The notes under the pieces: generated by a model | What the model was told of the DNA's origin: nothing | The model's input: only the letters and a program-made list of their open reading frames with translations | Databases searched by the model: none | From: Rhodospirillales bacterium | GTDB lineage: Bacteria; Pseudomonadota; Alphaproteobacteria; Rhodospirillales; Casp-alpha2 | DNA length: 34,211 nucleotides | Reading direction: 5' to 3' | Assembly: GCA_013203595.1 (NCBI GenBank) | Contig: JABMNT010000195.1 | Location: 1 to 34,211, forward strand | Position numbers and translations under genes: made by a program | Shown: one piece after another, positions 1-7,715 of the stretch | Layout: each line of letters opens with the position of its first letter | How positions within the stretch are numbered: position 1 is the first letter of the stretch

Positions 1-95
1 ATTCCCTTTTAAGCCCCAGACTTGGTCGTCTTCAGGGGCACCGACCCTGTCAATATAGAACCGATGGGAGAGCCCGGTCAATCAGCGAAAAGCGG

Positions 96-127
96 TTTGC
101 CATAATCCGGTTATAATTTTGCCATAA
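96..127. promoter_or_regulatory. Direct repeats around a -10-like box upstream of chvI
   Basis: The 10-base sequence TTTGCCATAA occurs at 96-105 and again at 118-127, a 22-base period or about two helical turns. A TATAAT hexamer at 112-117 lies between the copies. No good -35 hexamer is seen 16-18 bases upstream of it. Equal repeats on one face of the helix suit a dimeric activator or autoregulator, but that role is inferred. The rest of 1-199 shows no gene; any divergent gene must start to the left of the window. Confidence 0.35.
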
Positions 128-199
128 ATAACCGCTAGGAAGGTTGCATCGGGCCCTGTTCAGGGTTCTAAATAGCGGCTGAGAGAAAATGAGGATCCA

Positions 200-892
200 A
201 TGACAACCACCATCGCGCTTGTTGACGATGATAAAAACATTCTGGCGTCGCTATCTGCCGCCCTGGTTGATGAAGGCTATTCTGTTGACACCTATGGTGA
301 CGGTGCCGAAGCTCTCGAGGGGATCGGACGGCGACGGGTCGATCTGGCCATACTGGACATCAAGATGCCCCGCATGGACGGTATGGAACTGCTTACCGAA
401 CTGCGCCGAAAGGATAAGCTTCCGGTGATTTTCCTGACCTCAAAGGATGATGAGGTTGATGAGATCATGGGGCTTCGTCTGGGTGCCGATGATTATATCA
501 AGAAGCCGTTTTCCCAACGCCTGTTACTGGAACGCATCCGCGCTGTGCTGCGCCGCCACGAGACGCAGAGCAGTGATGCGGAGTCAGATGACATCATGCG
601 CCGCGGTGACCTGGTCCTCGACCCGGCCCGTCATCTGTGTTCGTGGAAAGGCGAAGAGATCAATTTGACGGTCACCGAGTTTTTGATTGTCGAAGCCCTG
701 GCGCGGCGCCCGGGCCATGTCAAAAACCGCGATCAGTTGATTGATGCCGCCTATGGCGAACATATTTATGTGGATGACCGAACCATCGACAGTCACATCA
801 AGCGCCTGCGCCGCAAGTTCAAGTCCATTGATGATTCGTTTTCCGGTATAGATACCCTCTATGGTGTGGGCTATCGCTATACGGTGGTCTAG
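200..892 (+). CDS. chvI: ChvI-type DNA-binding response regulator
   Basis: OmpR-family response regulator of 230 residues that activates or represses transcription when phosphorylated by ChvG. The receiver domain covers about residues 3-120, with acidic cluster D9-D11, phospho-acceptor D53 in [11 protein letters not shown]80 and K102 in YIKKPF. A winged-helix domain follows at about 130-230 and ends in the usual GVGYRY. A GAGG ribosome site lies just before the ATG. The next gene is the cognate kinase, and the hprK/PTS genes behind it are the standard alphaproteobacterial ChvI neighbourhood. In that group ChvGI responds to acid and envelope stress. The TAG stop at 890-892 lies within the CTAG end of a repeat element. 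Confidence 0.93.
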   Translation: MTTTIALVDDDKNILASLSAALVDEGYSVDTYGDGAEALEGIGRRRVDLAILDIKMPRMDGMELLTELRRKDKLPVIFLTSKDDEVDEIMGLRLGADDYIKKPFSQRLLLERIRAVLRRHETQSSDAESDDIMRRGDLVLDPARHLCSWKGEEINLTVTEFLIVEALARRPGHVKNRDQLIDAAYGEHIYVDDRTIDSHIKRLRRKFKSIDDSFSGIDTLYGVGYRYTVV

Positions 893-1151
893 TGCCTTGC
901 CTGTTGAAATGGAAACGGCTGAGATCGCACAGGCAGCCTGCTGGCCAGGAGCGGATGTGAAAGCGATGCGGACTATCGGTGAGCATGCGCGACGCCGTCA
1001 GCAGGCTGCCTATGCGACCATGGGCGCCCGCACCGGCCCCCTGGACCGCATCGCTAAACCCTTACCTTACCGCGCATCGCCCCGCGCACCGCTTCTCGCC
1101 AGGGAACCGGTGAGGCCGTTTCAGCGATACCCTCTCAACAGGAAAGGCACT
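891..1151. repeat. Terminal-inverted-repeat element, copy A (long, rearranged)
   Basis: This element fills the chvI-chvG gap almost completely. The left end (AGTGCCTTGCCTGTTGA, from 891) and the reverse complement of the right end (AGTGCCTTTCCTGTTGA, ending 1151) match at 16 of 17 positions. Outer 35-40 base segments at both ends align with copy C at 23035-23203, and the right 70 bases align with copy B at about 10581-10655. Inside is a second hairpin pair, 12-base perfect arms at 932-943 and 999-1010. The segment between these arms is inverted relative to copy C. There is no transposase, so it is probably a non-autonomous MITE-like element or an intergenic palindromic repeat. Confidence 0.75.
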
Positions 1152-1160
1152 GGGCGGTAG

Positions 1161-2819
1161 ATGGCCGGGGCGGGGGCAGACAAGCCGAAGCGGCAGCCGG
1201 GAATCGGGTTTATTTCCCCGATTACCCGCCGGATTCTGGCGGTTAATGTTCTTGCTCTTGCCATTCTGGTGGCCGGCATCCTGTATCTCGACGAATATAA
1301 GGACAATCTTATCCAGGCCGAACTGGCGGCGCTGGCCACGCAGGCAGAAATGTTTGCGGTCGCGCTCAGCGAGGGGGCCGTTGCCGAAACCGAGTCCGGT
1401 CACTACCGGGTATCCAACATCTCCAAACAAATGGTCCGGCGGCTGGTCAAAACCACCGGCACGCGGGCCCGCCTGTTTCGTCAGGATGGCCAGCTGACCG
1501 CAGATTCCAGGCGCATGCCGGGCGTTGCCATGACCATCGAGGTCGAGGAACTGCCGCCGCCGGAAGGCCGCGAAATCGCACTCAGCAAAGCCTTCGATCT
1601 GTTTGACTGGGCGATCAGTCACTTCGCCGCCCGCCGCACGCTGCCCCGGTATATTGAAAACCCGGAGCAGCGGGCGACTGACTATCCGGAAGTGGTTGCT
1701 GCTCTCGGCGGCGATTATGTGAAGGCGGTTCGTCAGGGTGACAGGGATGACCTGGTGCTCAGCGTTGCCGTACCGGTTCAGCGCTATAAGCAGGTTTTGG
1801 GCTCGCTGCTGCTGTCCAAAGGCTCCCGGGCCATTGATTCGGCGCTGTATGAAGTGCGACGTAATATCATGGAGGTCTTTGCGATCTCCATTGCTGTGAC
1901 TGTTTTGTTGTCGATTTATTTGTCAGGAACCATTGCCCGGCCCCTGAACAGACTGGCGGCGGCGGCGGAACGGGTGCGCCACGATTTTGGTCGCCAGCAT
2001 AAGATCCCCGACATGTCCGGCCGTCGCGACGAAATCGGCGAGCTGGCCGAAACCCTGCGCGAAATGACAGAAGCCCTGTGGGCGCGTATGGATGCGACCG
2101 AGCGGTTTGCCGCAGATGTTGCCCATGAAATCAAGAATCCGCTGACCTCATTGCGGAGCGCCGTGGAAACCGCCGCGCGCCTGAAGGACCCGGCCCAGCA
2201 AATCAAGCTGATGGCGATCATCCAGGAAGACGTTATCCGGTTGGATCGCCTGATCAGCGATATTTCCGACGCATCGCGGCTGGATGCGGAGCTGTCGCGA
2301 ACGCTTTTCGAACCCGTTGATATCGGCGCCATGCTGGCGACCCTTGCTGACATGCACAACAACCACAAACCCCATTCACCGCGTATCCGCCTGGAGCGGA
2401 CCGACGGCAATCAGCAGTCGCTGATCGTTTCGGGAATGGATGGCCGGCTGGCCCAGGTCTTTCAGAACCTGATCGCCAATGCGATTTCCTTCAGCCCGGA
2501 AAACGGGCAGATCCTGATGACATTGAGTTGGGAAAATGGATTTATTTGCGTTCATCTTGATGACGACGGCCCCGGCATTCCGCCCGGCCAGGAAAGCAGG
2601 ATCTTCGAGCGGTTTTATACGGAACGTCCCGATTCCGAAAAATTCGGGACCCATTCGGGGCTTGGCCTGAATATTTCCAAGCAGATTGTCGATGCCCACG
2701 AAGGCTCTCTGATCGCAACCAACCGGACCGGTGTGGATGGCCAGGTTGTCGGTGCCCGTTTTACGGTCCGATTGCCCATGGCGGACGCAAAAAAAGCCGG
2801 CGCAAGAGCCTCTGAATGA
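1161..2819 (+). CDS. chvG: ChvG-type sensor histidine kinase
   Basis: Inner-membrane sensor kinase of 552 residues, partner of ChvI. Two membrane helices (about residues 25-44 and 236-256) flank a periplasmic sensor region. A HAMP segment follows, then the H-box FAADVAHEIKNPLTSL with phospho-acceptor H322, the N-box around N440, and the DDDGPGIPPG and GLGLNISKQI ATP-lid motifs. The start is only 10 bases after the end of repeat copy A, and no strong ribosome site is visible, so initiation may depend on chvI translation or on sequence brought by the element. The stop overlaps hprK in an ATGA junction, showing translational coupling. In relatives ChvG is inhibited by periplasmic ExoR; no exoR is in this window. 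Confidence 0.92.
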   Translation: MAGAGADKPKRQPGIGFISPITRRILAVNVLALAILVAGILYLDEYKDNLIQAELAALATQAEMFAVALSEGAVAETESGHYRVSNISKQMVRRLVKTTGTRARLFRQDGQLTADSRRMPGVAMTIEVEELPPPEGREIALSKAFDLFDWAISHFAARRTLPRYIENPEQRATDYPEVVAALGGDYVKAVRQGDRDDLVLSVAVPVQRYKQVLGSLLLSKGSRAIDSALYEVRRNIMEVFAISIAVTVLLSIYLSGTIARPLNRLAAAAERVRHDFGRQHKIPDMSGRRDEIGELAETLREMTEALWARMDATERFAADVAHEIKNPLTSLRSAVETAARLKDPAQQIKLMAIIQEDVIRLDRLISDISDASRLDAELSRTLFEPVDIGAMLATLADMHNNHKPHSPRIRLERTDGNQQSLIVSGMDGRLAQVFQNLIANAISFSPENGQILMTLSWENGFICVHLDDDGPGIPPGQESRIFERFYTERPDSEKFGTHSGLGLNISKQIVDAHEGSLIATNRTGVDGQVVGARFTVRLPMADAKKAGARASE

Positions 2820-3265
2820 GCGATCCGGCAACCCAGGTGCACGGGACGTGTGTGGGTATTGATGGGATTGGTGTGCTGCTGACCGGCCCTTCGGGCAGTG
2901 GAAAATCGGATCTGGCATTGCGGTTGATCGATCAGGGGGCCGATCTGGTTGCCGATGACCGGGTTGATCTGTCCGTTGAAGGCGATAAGCTTGTGGCCCG
3001 TGCGCCGGCGATTCTCTGCGGGCTGCTGGAAGTGCGCAACGTCGGTATTCTGGAGTTTCCCTATATCAAATCCATTGCCGTCCAGGCGGTCGTTGATCTC
3101 GCCCCATCCCGGCCCCGGGAACGCCTGCCCGCCGATGAATGGATTGACCTGGCCGGTATCAGCCTGCCGTGTTTTCGGCTCGATTCCCGGTCGGCGGCGG
3201 CGCCGGTAAAAGTCAGGCTTGTCACCGGCCTTGTCTCAGGCTCTATTGTCCGGACTGATGACTGA
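2816..3265 (+). CDS. hprK: HPr kinase/phosphorylase, short alphaproteobacterial form
   Basis: Bifunctional enzyme that phosphorylates and dephosphorylates the regulatory serine of HPr. At 149 residues it holds only the catalytic domain; Gram-positive HprK is about 310 residues with an additional N-terminal domain. Walker A is GPSGSGKS at 24-31, acidic D47-D48 follow, and the family signature region LLEVRNVGIL is at 70-79. The ATG overlaps the chvG stop by four bases, linking the two-component system to the PTS genes. The short form is normal for Alphaproteobacteria and should not be read as a truncation. Confidence 0.92.
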   Translation: MSDPATQVHGTCVGIDGIGVLLTGPSGSGKSDLALRLIDQGADLVADDRVDLSVEGDKLVARAPAILCGLLEVRNVGILEFPYIKSIAVQAVVDLAPSRPRERLPADEWIDLAGISLPCFRLDSRSAAAPVKVRLVTGLVSGSIVRTDD

Positions 3266-4145
3266 GACAACCGATCATAGGCGCGAAGCCCCGCAAATTA
3301 TCCTGGTCACCGGCGTTTCAGGGGCGGGCAAGAGCTCGGCTTTGAAGGCGCTGGAAGATTTGGGTTATGAAGCCATCGACAACGTGCCCGTATCCTTGCT
3401 CGACCGGCTGGTCGGCCCGGGCGATTTTGAGACCCACACGGCGATTGGTATCGATATCCGGACCCGCGATTTTGATGCTGATGCCGTGCTTGCCAAAATT
3501 GCCGGGATTACAACCGGTCTGGGCACCGATATTGAACCGCTATTTCTCGACTGTGAAGACGAAATCCTTGTCCGTCGTTATGAAGAAACCCGCCGCCGCC
3601 ACCCGCTGGCCCAGGACCGGCCGGTTTCCTACGGTATCCATCAGGAACGGCAGCTCCTGTTACCGTTGCGTGAACGCTCCACTGTTCTGATCGATACCTC
3701 AGAAATGGCGCTGGGTGATTTAAAGCGCACACTTGAGGGACATTTCGGCCTGAAACGGGGGGCCGGCCTGTCGGTTTTTATTTCGTCTTTCGGTTATAAA
3801 AACGGCCTGCCGCGGGATGCGGATCTGGTATTCGATGTCAGATTTCTGAAAAATCCCTATTATGATTTGGCGCTGCGCCCGCTGAATGGTAAAGATCAAC
3901 GGGTTGCCGATCATATCTTGAAAGACCCGGGTTTTGAGCCGTTCTTTGATCACCTGACAGATTTGTTAGGTTTTTTACTGGAAAGATATGAGAAGGAAGG
4001 TAAAAGCTATCTGACCATTGCTATTGGCTGCACGGGTGGTCAGCACCGGTCCGTCTATACGGCGGAGCGACTGGTGAAATTTATCGAAGATAAAAACTAT
4101 TTGGTACAGGTCCGGCATCGGGACCTGGAAAAAGAAAAAGGTTGA
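3258..4145 (+). CDS. rapZ: RapZ/YvcJ-family nucleotide-binding protein
   Basis: P-loop protein of 295 residues. In E. coli RapZ brings RNase E to the small RNA GlmZ to control GlmS; Gram-positive YvcJ binds GTP. Walker A is GVSGAGKS at 19-26. The C-terminal domain carries the conserved IGCTGGQHRSV near residue 255-265, the region used for RNA and metabolite binding in RapZ. ATG at 3258, overlapping the hprK stop by eight bases, is preferred; a TTG at 3219 would give a longer overlap and an unconserved leader. Its place between hprK and the PTS genes mirrors many proteobacteria. Whether it controls a small RNA here is unknown. Confidence 0.9.
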   Translation: MTETTDHRREAPQIILVTGVSGAGKSSALKALEDLGYEAIDNVPVSLLDRLVGPGDFETHTAIGIDIRTRDFDADAVLAKIAGITTGLGTDIEPLFLDCEDEILVRRYEETRRRHPLAQDRPVSYGIHQERQLLLPLRERSTVLIDTSEMALGDLKRTLEGHFGLKRGAGLSVFISSFGYKNGLPRDADLVFDVRFLKNPYYDLALRPLNGKDQRVADHILKDPGFEPFFDHLTDLLGFLLERYEKEGKSYLTIAIGCTGGQHRSVYTAERLVKFIEDKNYLVQVRHRDLEKEKG

Positions 4146-4183
4146 ATCCGGGATCTGATTTGAGAATGGATAAGGGGCACACT

Positions 4184-4216
4184 ATGGTAAAGCTTGTGAA
4201 GGATCAGAAAAAATGA
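4184..4216 (+). CDS. Possible 10-codon leader peptide before the EIIA gene
   Basis: The short frame MVKLVKDQKK starts at ATG 4184, seven bases after an AAGGGG ribosome-site match. Its TGA overlaps the EIIA ATG at 4213 in an ATGA junction. The EIIA gene also has its own AAGGA motif within this frame. The arrangement looks like translational coupling by a leader ORF. The peptide is lysine-rich but has no run of a single regulatory amino acid that would indicate classical attenuation. It could be chance. Confidence 0.35.
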   Translation: MVKLVKDQKK

Positions 4217-4617
4217 TCGGTTTGGTGCTCGTTACGCATGGACGCCTGGCGGAGGAACTCATTTCGGCACTTGAGCATGTGGTCGGCCCGCAAACCAATG
4301 TGGCGGCAATCTGCATCGGCCCGGATGATGATATGGAAAACCGGCGCAGTGAAATTCTCGAATCGGCAGTCAATGCCGATCAGGGCGACGGTGCGGTGTT
4401 GCTGACCGATATGTTCGGTGGTACCCCCTCAAATCTGGCAATTTCGATCATGGATAAAGCCAATGTGGAAGTCATTGCCGGGGTTAATTTGCCGATGCTG
4501 ATCAAGCTGGCTTCGGTTCGCGACAAGGAACCCCTGGCGCAGGCGATTCTCAGTGCCCAGGAAGCCGGGCGCAAGTACATAAATATCGCTTCCCAATTGC
4601 TGGCTCAGGGTTGCTAG
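4213..4617 (+). CDS. PTS EIIA component, mannose/fructose family (PtsA/ManX type)
   Basis: A 134-residue single-domain EIIA of the mannose family that accepts phosphate from HPr. The active histidine is H9 in LVLVTHGRLAEEL, and the TDMFGGTPSN loop with D66 is conserved. No EIIB, EIIC or EIID domain is encoded anywhere in the window, so it cannot by itself support sugar uptake. In Alphaproteobacteria such incomplete systems are regulatory and report PEP and nitrogen state. The stop overlaps the HPr start by one base. Confidence 0.9.
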   Translation: MIGLVLVTHGRLAEELISALEHVVGPQTNVAAICIGPDDDMENRRSEILESAVNADQGDGAVLLTDMFGGTPSNLAISIMDKANVEVIAGVNLPMLIKLASVRDKEPLAQAILSAQEAGRKYINIASQLLAQGC

Positions 4618-4895
4618 TGTCTGTTAAGGCACTTCATCGGACGGTAACCATCATAAACCAGCGGGGACTACACGCCCGTGCGGCGGCCAAATTTGCCCAG
4701 GTTTCGTCCGGGTTTGATGCCGAAATCAATGTCAGCCGCACCGGCCAGACGGTATCGGGGCGTTCGATCATGGGCCTGATGATGCTGGCGGCGGCAATGG
4801 GTTGTACGGTTGAGCTGGATATTTCGGGCAACGAGGCGGAACCTGCCATGCAGGCTATCTGCCAGCTGATAGAGAGAAAATTTGACGAAGAGTAA
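4617..4895 (+). CDS. ptsH: HPr phosphocarrier protein
   Basis: Phosphocarrier between enzyme I and EIIA, 92 residues from the GTG at 4617, which overlaps the EIIA stop and has a CAGGG motif six bases upstream. H19 in QRGLHARAA is the enzyme I phosphorylation site. S50 in GRSIMGLMML is the equivalent of Ser46, the target of the HprK encoded upstream. Having both sites together with hprK indicates a complete regulatory switch. A TTG six bases upstream is an alternative start but is less well placed. Confidence 0.92.
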   Translation: MSVKALHRTVTIINQRGLHARAAAKFAQVSSGFDAEINVSRTGQTVSGRSIMGLMMLAAAMGCTVELDISGNEAEPAMQAICQLIERKFDEE

Positions 4896-4940
4896 GCCGA
4901 AAGGATGCCTGACCAGATCAGGCCAGTCGGGATCAACGTG

Positions 4941-6689
4941 ATGAAAGAGCAACGGTTTCCAGGTTTGGGGGTTTCTCCGGGTGTCGCATTTGGTATCGCC
5001 CATGTGCGCGAAAGCGGCGTTGTCGACATCCCCGAGTATGAAATTCGAAAAAAAGACGTAAAAACCGAGGAAGATCGTCTGGTCCGGGCCGTTCGCCTGG
5101 CACAGCGTCAGGTTCGCCGGCTGCAAAGCCGCGCCAAGGAAATGGCGAACGAGGCCGGCGAAGAGCTTTGGGCGTTACTGGATGCCTATTTGCTGATGCT
5201 TGATGGGTCCCGCCTGGTGCGCGGTGCCGAAAAACGAATAGGTGCCCAGAGAATCAATGCAGAAGCCGCCATCCAGATGGAAATAGCGGTCATTTCAGAG
5301 GCCTTTCAGGCGATGGACGATACCTATATCGCCGCCCGTCTGGATGACATCCGGGAAGTCGGTAACCGGATCTTGCTGAATTTGGGAAAGCATCCGCTGC
5401 GCCCGCTGAGCGCTTTGCCCAAGGGCAGTATCGTCATTGCCGAAAATTTAAGCCCGGCCGACATGGCGCAGCTGGATCCGTCAACCGTCGTTGGCGTCGG
5501 CACCCTGTTGGGCGGTGCGGAAGGCCATACGGCGATTGTCGCCCGCGCGCTCGGCATACCCAGTGTGCTGGGGGCGACGGATCTGATCGAGGGAGTCCAT
5601 ACCGGCGACCGGGTAATTATCGACGGGTCTGCCGGTTTGATTGTCGTCAATCCCGGCCCGGATACGCTGAAGCGCCTGGAACGCCGGCGGGCTGAACTGG
5701 ATAAGGCATCGAAGCGACTGGCCCGTCTCAAAAGCCAGCCGGCGATCAGCCGCGACGGCACCGTATTCAAGCTGCAGGCCAATATCGAACTGCCCATCGA
5801 GATGAAAATGATTGGCCATGTGGCAGCCGAGGGCGTTGGTTTGCTGCGCAGTGAGTTCATGTTCATGAACCGCCCGACGGTGCCAACTGAGGATGAACAG
5901 TTCGAGACCATGCGTCATATTGTTGAAGGCATGAATGGCTATCCGGTGACCATCCGAACCCTTGATGTGGGTGCCGAGAAAGCCGCCAACGCGGTGATTG
6001 GCGAAATGGACGATAGTGTGGCCACGGCACTGGGCTTGCGCGGCATCCGCCTGTCGCTGCTGCGGCCTGATTTACTGGAAACCCAGTTCTGCGCCATGCT
6101 GCGGGCCGCAAATTATGGACCGGTGCGCATCTTGCTGCCGATGGTGACCACGGTCAGCGAAGTGCAGCAGGCCCGGAAAATTCTCGAAAAAGCGGCGGCC
6201 CGCCTGAAGCGGCGCAAGGTTAAGCTGCCGAAAGATCTGCCCCCTCTGGGGACAATGATCGAAGTGCCCGGCGCCGCGCTGGCGGCTGACGCCTTGGCCC
6301 AGGTCAGTGACTTTCTGGCCATCGGGTCGAACGACCTGACCATGTACACCCTGGCCGCCGACCGGGCCAATGAACATGTGGCGAGCCTGTTTGATCCGCT
6401 GCACCCGGCCGTTCTGCGGCTCATTCAGTTTACCACGGGTGCGGCCATGAAGGCGCGCATCCCGATCAGTATTTGCGGCGAAATGGCGGGTGATCCGCAA
6501 TTGACGGTGTTGCTGGCCGGACTGGGATTGCGGGAATTTTCCATGTCGCCGTCAAATATACCCCGGGTTAAGCAGCGTATTCGCGAAATGGACGCGGTCG
6601 CCGCATCGAACCGGGCTAACCTGATTATGGATCAGGTTGATTCCGGTCGCATCCGCATGTTGCTGGATGATTTCAATGGACTGGCGTAA
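4941..6689 (+). CDS. ptsI: Phosphoenolpyruvate-protein phosphotransferase (enzyme I)
   Basis: Transfers phosphate from PEP to HPr. The protein begins directly with FPGLGVSPG and lacks the N-terminal GAF domain of the nitrogen paralogue PtsP. The swivelling domain has the active histidine in GGAEGHTAIVARALG (H196 from this start). The PEP-binding barrel has GVGLLRSEFMF, the IGSNDLTMY segment and the catalytic cysteine in SICGEMAGDP. ATG 4941 gives 582 residues, close to E. coli PtsI at 575, and has a GGA motif eight bases upstream. ATG 4905 would add 12 residues, but its GAAAGG abuts the start codon. This is the last gene of the PTS operon; no T-rich terminator follows. Confidence 0.92.
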   Translation: MKEQRFPGLGVSPGVAFGIAHVRESGVVDIPEYEIRKKDVKTEEDRLVRAVRLAQRQVRRLQSRAKEMANEAGEELWALLDAYLLMLDGSRLVRGAEKRIGAQRINAEAAIQMEIAVISEAFQAMDDTYIAARLDDIREVGNRILLNLGKHPLRPLSALPKGSIVIAENLSPADMAQLDPSTVVGVGTLLGGAEGHTAIVARALGIPSVLGATDLIEGVHTGDRVIIDGSAGLIVVNPGPDTLKRLERRRAELDKASKRLARLKSQPAISRDGTVFKLQANIELPIEMKMIGHVAAEGVGLLRSEFMFMNRPTVPTEDEQFETMRHIVEGMNGYPVTIRTLDVGAEKAANAVIGEMDDSVATALGLRGIRLSLLRPDLLETQFCAMLRAANYGPVRILLPMVTTVSEVQQARKILEKAAARLKRRKVKLPKDLPPLGTMIEVPGAALAADALAQVSDFLAIGSNDLTMYTLAADRANEHVASLFDPLHPAVLRLIQFTTGAAMKARIPISICGEMAGDPQLTVLLAGLGLREFSMSPSNIPRVKQRIREMDAVAASNRANLIMDQVDSGRIRMLLDDFNGLA

Positions 6690-6937
6690 GCGGCCACCGC
6701 GCCCCGTGGCAGGCCCGGCAGCATTGCCGTGCCGGCGCTAACCGGCAGCGGGGATTGCGATCGATTGCGGGTAGGCAGCATGGTGCGGATTATGTATTCT
6801 TCTCGCCGGTTTATATCTCACGCAAATGTTATTAACAGTGTATGCTTTATCGCTGCGTCTGCATCTAGGATGCCAATGAAGCCAGTCGGTCAGCGGACCG
6901 CGTTTGGCCAGACACATGGAATTGAAAGCCGGAATTA
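6690..6937. other. Intergenic region, no gene seen
   Basis: This 248-base gap separates the PTS operon from the TVP38 operon. GC-rich inverted repeats around 6715-6755 (for example CGGCA and TGCCG arms) could form RNA structure, but no T-run follows, so I do not call a terminator. The second half is AT-richer and probably holds the promoter of the next operon, although no hexamer pair with correct spacing could be found. Confidence 0.4.
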
Positions 6938-7699
6938 GTGAACGATCAACCGACGCGTCCGCCCGCCATCGCACCTGAGGGCGCGAAAACAAGCGGATCA
7001 GGCTTTAAAAAACTGCTGCCAATCGTGCTGTTGATCGCCGTTGTTGCCGGTTTTTTCGGTCTGGGCTTAAATCAGTATTTATCCTTTGAGGCGCTGCGCG
7101 ATAACCGGGTGGAACTTCTGCAATGGTCACAGGCCAACCAGCTGCAGGCGATTACCGGATTTATACTTATTTACGCCGTGGTGGTGGCCCTGTCATTGCC
7201 CGGCGCTACGTGGATGACATTGGCCGGTGGATTTATATTCGGCACGGTTCAGGCCACTCTCTATGTGGTTTCCGCAGCGACCCTCGGCGCCCTGCTGATC
7301 TTTATTCTGGCGCGCTATTGTCTGGCGGATTTTTTTCGGGCAAAGGCGGGCCGGGCGGCTGAAAAAATGGAACAGGGTTTCAAGTCGAATGCGCTCAGTT
7401 ATCTGTTGTTTTTACGTCTGGTGCCGCTTTTTCCGTTCTGGCTGGTTAATCTGGTGCCGGCTTTCCTGGGTGTGCCCATGCGCACATTCATCATCGGCAC
7501 GTTTTTTGGCATCATTCCGGGAACCGCGGTCTTCTGCAGTGTGGGCAACGGCCTGGGTGCGGTGTTCGATACCGGTGGCATGCCGGATTTAAAAATCATT
7601 TTCCAACCGGATATTCTCGGTCCAATATTGGCCCTTGCCGTTTTGTCGCTGGTCCCGATCGTGTACAAACGGATCAAGGGCAAGTCGAAAACGCCGTAA
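6938..7699 (+). CDS. TVP38/TMEM64 (DedA superfamily) membrane protein
   Basis: Inner-membrane protein of 253 residues with several hydrophobic helices. The motif SLPGATWMTLAGGFIFG near residue 85-101 and the later LVPAFLGVPMRTFIIGTFFGIIPGT are the conserved re-entrant regions of the VTT/SNARE-associated family. Relatives act in lipid scrambling or membrane homeostasis; the substrate is not known here. It starts at GTG 6938, with GGA five bases upstream. The MerA-like gene begins 16 bases after the stop, and this pairing recurs in many proteobacteria, suggesting a shared but undefined task. Confidence 0.85.
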   Translation: MNDQPTRPPAIAPEGAKTSGSGFKKLLPIVLLIAVVAGFFGLGLNQYLSFEALRDNRVELLQWSQANQLQAITGFILIYAVVVALSLPGATWMTLAGGFIFGTVQATLYVVSAATLGALLIFILARYCLADFFRAKAGRAAEKMEQGFKSNALSYLLFLRLVPLFPFWLVNLVPAFLGVPMRTFIIGTFFGIIPGTAVFCSVGNGLGAVFDTGGMPDLKIIFQPDILGPILALAVLSLVPIVYKRIKGKSKTP

Positions 7700-7715
7700 C
7701 AAAGTCAGGGCCTTT

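Noticed and set aside
3219-3257. Longer RapZ starting at TTG 3219
   Set aside because: It would overlap hprK by 47 bases and add residues not expected in the family. ATG 3258 lies just before the P-loop domain at normal distance.
6715-6755. Terminator after ptsI
   Set aside because: GC-rich inverted arms are present, but no T-run follows on the plus strand.
6729-6938. 69-codon frame between ptsI and the TVP38 gene
   Set aside because: It has no ribosome site and an odd composition, and it ends at the TVP38 start. Treated as non-coding.
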